DNA from: Bacteroidota bacterium
GTDB taxonomy: Bacteria; Bacteroidota; Bacteroidia; Chitinophagales; UBA2359
DNA length: 6,449 nt
Assembly (NCBI GenBank): GCA_020631675.1
Contig: JAHDGT010000274.1
Span: forward strand, 1-6,449
Direction of reading: 5' to 3'
Part shown: positions 5,972 to 6,449 of the stretch, piece after piece
Position numbering within the stretch: the first letter of the stretch is position 1
Layout of the letters: each line of letters starts with the position of its first letter
Notes under the pieces: generated by a model
What the model saw: only the letters and a program-made list of their open reading frames with translations
Told to the model about the DNA's origin: nothing
Database searches by the model: none
Position numbers and translations under genes: made by a program

Positions 5972-6328
5972 ATGGGCAAACTCGTAAAAGAATTCAACGA
6001 ATATCGTTCCGAAATGAACGAGCGCATCTTAGCGCATGACAATAAAGTTATGAAACGCATTTACAATTTAGATGCGAACGCCTATGCGCCCGGCGCACTG
6101 CCCACCAATACCAAGGAACTCTTAGGCTTGGTCAGCAGTTTAGTGCTACGTTGTGATGATTGTGTACGCTATCATTTAGGGAAGTGCCATGCAGAAGGAT
6201 TCACCAGCCAGCAGATCATGGAGGTTTTCGCTATTGCCAATCTGGTGGGTGGTACGATCTGCATCCCTCACACTCGCAGAGCCGTAGAATACTGGGAAGA
6301 ATTGTGCGAAGCAGCAGAAACAGAATAA
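5972..6328 (+). CDS. AhpD-like carboxymuconolactone decarboxylase family protein
   Basis: Protein of 118 residues, all helical in appearance and within the usual length of single-domain CMD-family (PF02627) proteins. The motif LRCDDCVRYHLGKC at residues 59-72 supplies the redox Cys61-x2-Cys64 pair and His68. Glu49 lies 12 residues before Cys61, the same spacing as the proton-relay Glu in mycobacterial AhpD. The downstream GFTSQQIMEVFAIANLVGG stretch is the normal family helix. The likely role is thiol-disulfide or peroxide-related redox chemistry with a thioredoxin-like or peroxiredoxin partner. The true decarboxylase branch lacks the CxxC pair, so it is unlikely. Extra cysteines at 72, 97 and 112 are present. 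No signal peptide is seen, so it is probably cytoplasmic. No peroxiredoxin gene lies in the window. The ATG at 5972 is the only reasonable start. Confidence 0.92.
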   Translation: MGKLVKEFNEYRSEMNERILAHDNKVMKRIYNLDANAYAPGALPTNTKELLGLVSSLVLRCDDCVRYHLGKCHAEGFTSQQIMEVFAIANLVGGTICIPHTRRAVEYWEELCEAAETE

Positions 6329-6449
6329 TAGTTTTTATCATGGCGCATACCCGCAATAAAAAGCTGGCGCAAGTCAATGGCAGAAGAATCGGCGCACAGC
6401 AGATAAATCTCATGTCTCGAGTCTCATGTCTCGGGTCTAAGAAAGCGCA
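6329..6449 (+). other. Region after the AhpD-like gene, no confident gene
   Basis: A plus-strand frame from ATG 6340 stays open to the window edge (36 codons). It is highly basic at first and its end is encoded by the heptamer repeat. The translation matches no family I recognise, so I do not call it a gene. No terminator hairpin for the AhpD-like gene was found. Confidence 0.4.
6409..6438. repeat. Degenerate heptamer tandem repeat CTCRNGT
   Basis: Four consecutive seven-base units are visible: CTCATGT, CTCGAGT, CTCATGT and CTCGGGT, followed by CT before the pattern breaks. Positions 1-3 and 6-7 of every unit are identical, position 4 is A or G and position 5 varies. The seven-base period does not fit a codon period, which argues for a non-coding repeat. 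The core read on the other strand is GAGAC. Confidence 0.7.

Noticed and set aside
6231..6413. 60-codon minus-strand ORF with a hydrophobic middle
   Set aside because: It overlaps the end of the AhpD-like gene antisense, starts within the heptamer repeat and resembles no family.
6409..6438. CRISPR array
   Set aside because: The units are seven bases long with no spacers, which is incompatible with CRISPR repeats.
6340..6449. Start of a possible gene running off the right edge
   Set aside because: It has only 36 codons, with basic composition, no family resemblance and a heptamer repeat inside. More sequence would be needed to call it.

Overview
The window looks like an ordinary chromosomal segment of a member of the Bacteroidota. 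The evidence is the gene families present (a DUF4129/DUF4350 pair, and a LemA gene followed by two TPM-domain genes), lipoprotein signals with loose lipoboxes, starts that lack a clear Shine-Dalgarno sequence, and moderate GC content. The genus cannot be named from sequence alone. I see no rRNA, tRNA, transposase, CRISPR array or phage gene.

Left part (1-2943, plus strand): three tightly packed genes that are probably one operon. They encode a membrane protein with a C-terminal DUF4129 domain, a membrane-anchored DUF4350 protein, and a multi-pass protein of the flippase-like / lysylphosphatidylglycerol-synthase transmembrane family (PF03706). The first two genes overlap by one to four bases and the third starts four bases after the second. 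DUF4129 and DUF4350 genes are commonly found with MoxR AAA+ ATPase and DUF58 genes. Neither appears downstream here, so they must lie upstream of the window or elsewhere.

Middle part (2944-5666, minus strand): four genes. Reading in their own direction these are lemA (lipoprotein), a cytoplasmic TPM-domain protein with an acidic tail, a membrane-bound YgcG-like TPM-domain protein with a glycine-rich tail, and a small DUF1499 lipoprotein. The lemA-TPM-TPM trio is a recurrent Bacteroidota arrangement whose joint function is poorly defined. Terminator-like hairpins with a minus-strand T tract follow lemA (strong), the first TPM gene (weak) and the second TPM gene (good). The trio therefore looks punctuated rather than one uniform transcript, and the DUF1499 gene looks like a separate unit. 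The DUF1499 gene ends base-to-base against the flippase-like gene on the other strand.

Right part (5667-6449): a 305-base divergent intergenic region containing two small inverted repeats, then a plus-strand AhpD-like carboxymuconolactone-decarboxylase-family gene with a complete Glu-Cys-Cys-His relay. The last 120 bases have no convincing gene but hold a short degenerate heptamer tandem repeat (CTCRNGT, four units). I did not find a clearly new defence, mobile or RNA system. The best leads are the punctuated lemA-TPM-TPM cluster, the flippase-like gene coupled to DUF4129/DUF4350, and the heptamer repeat.
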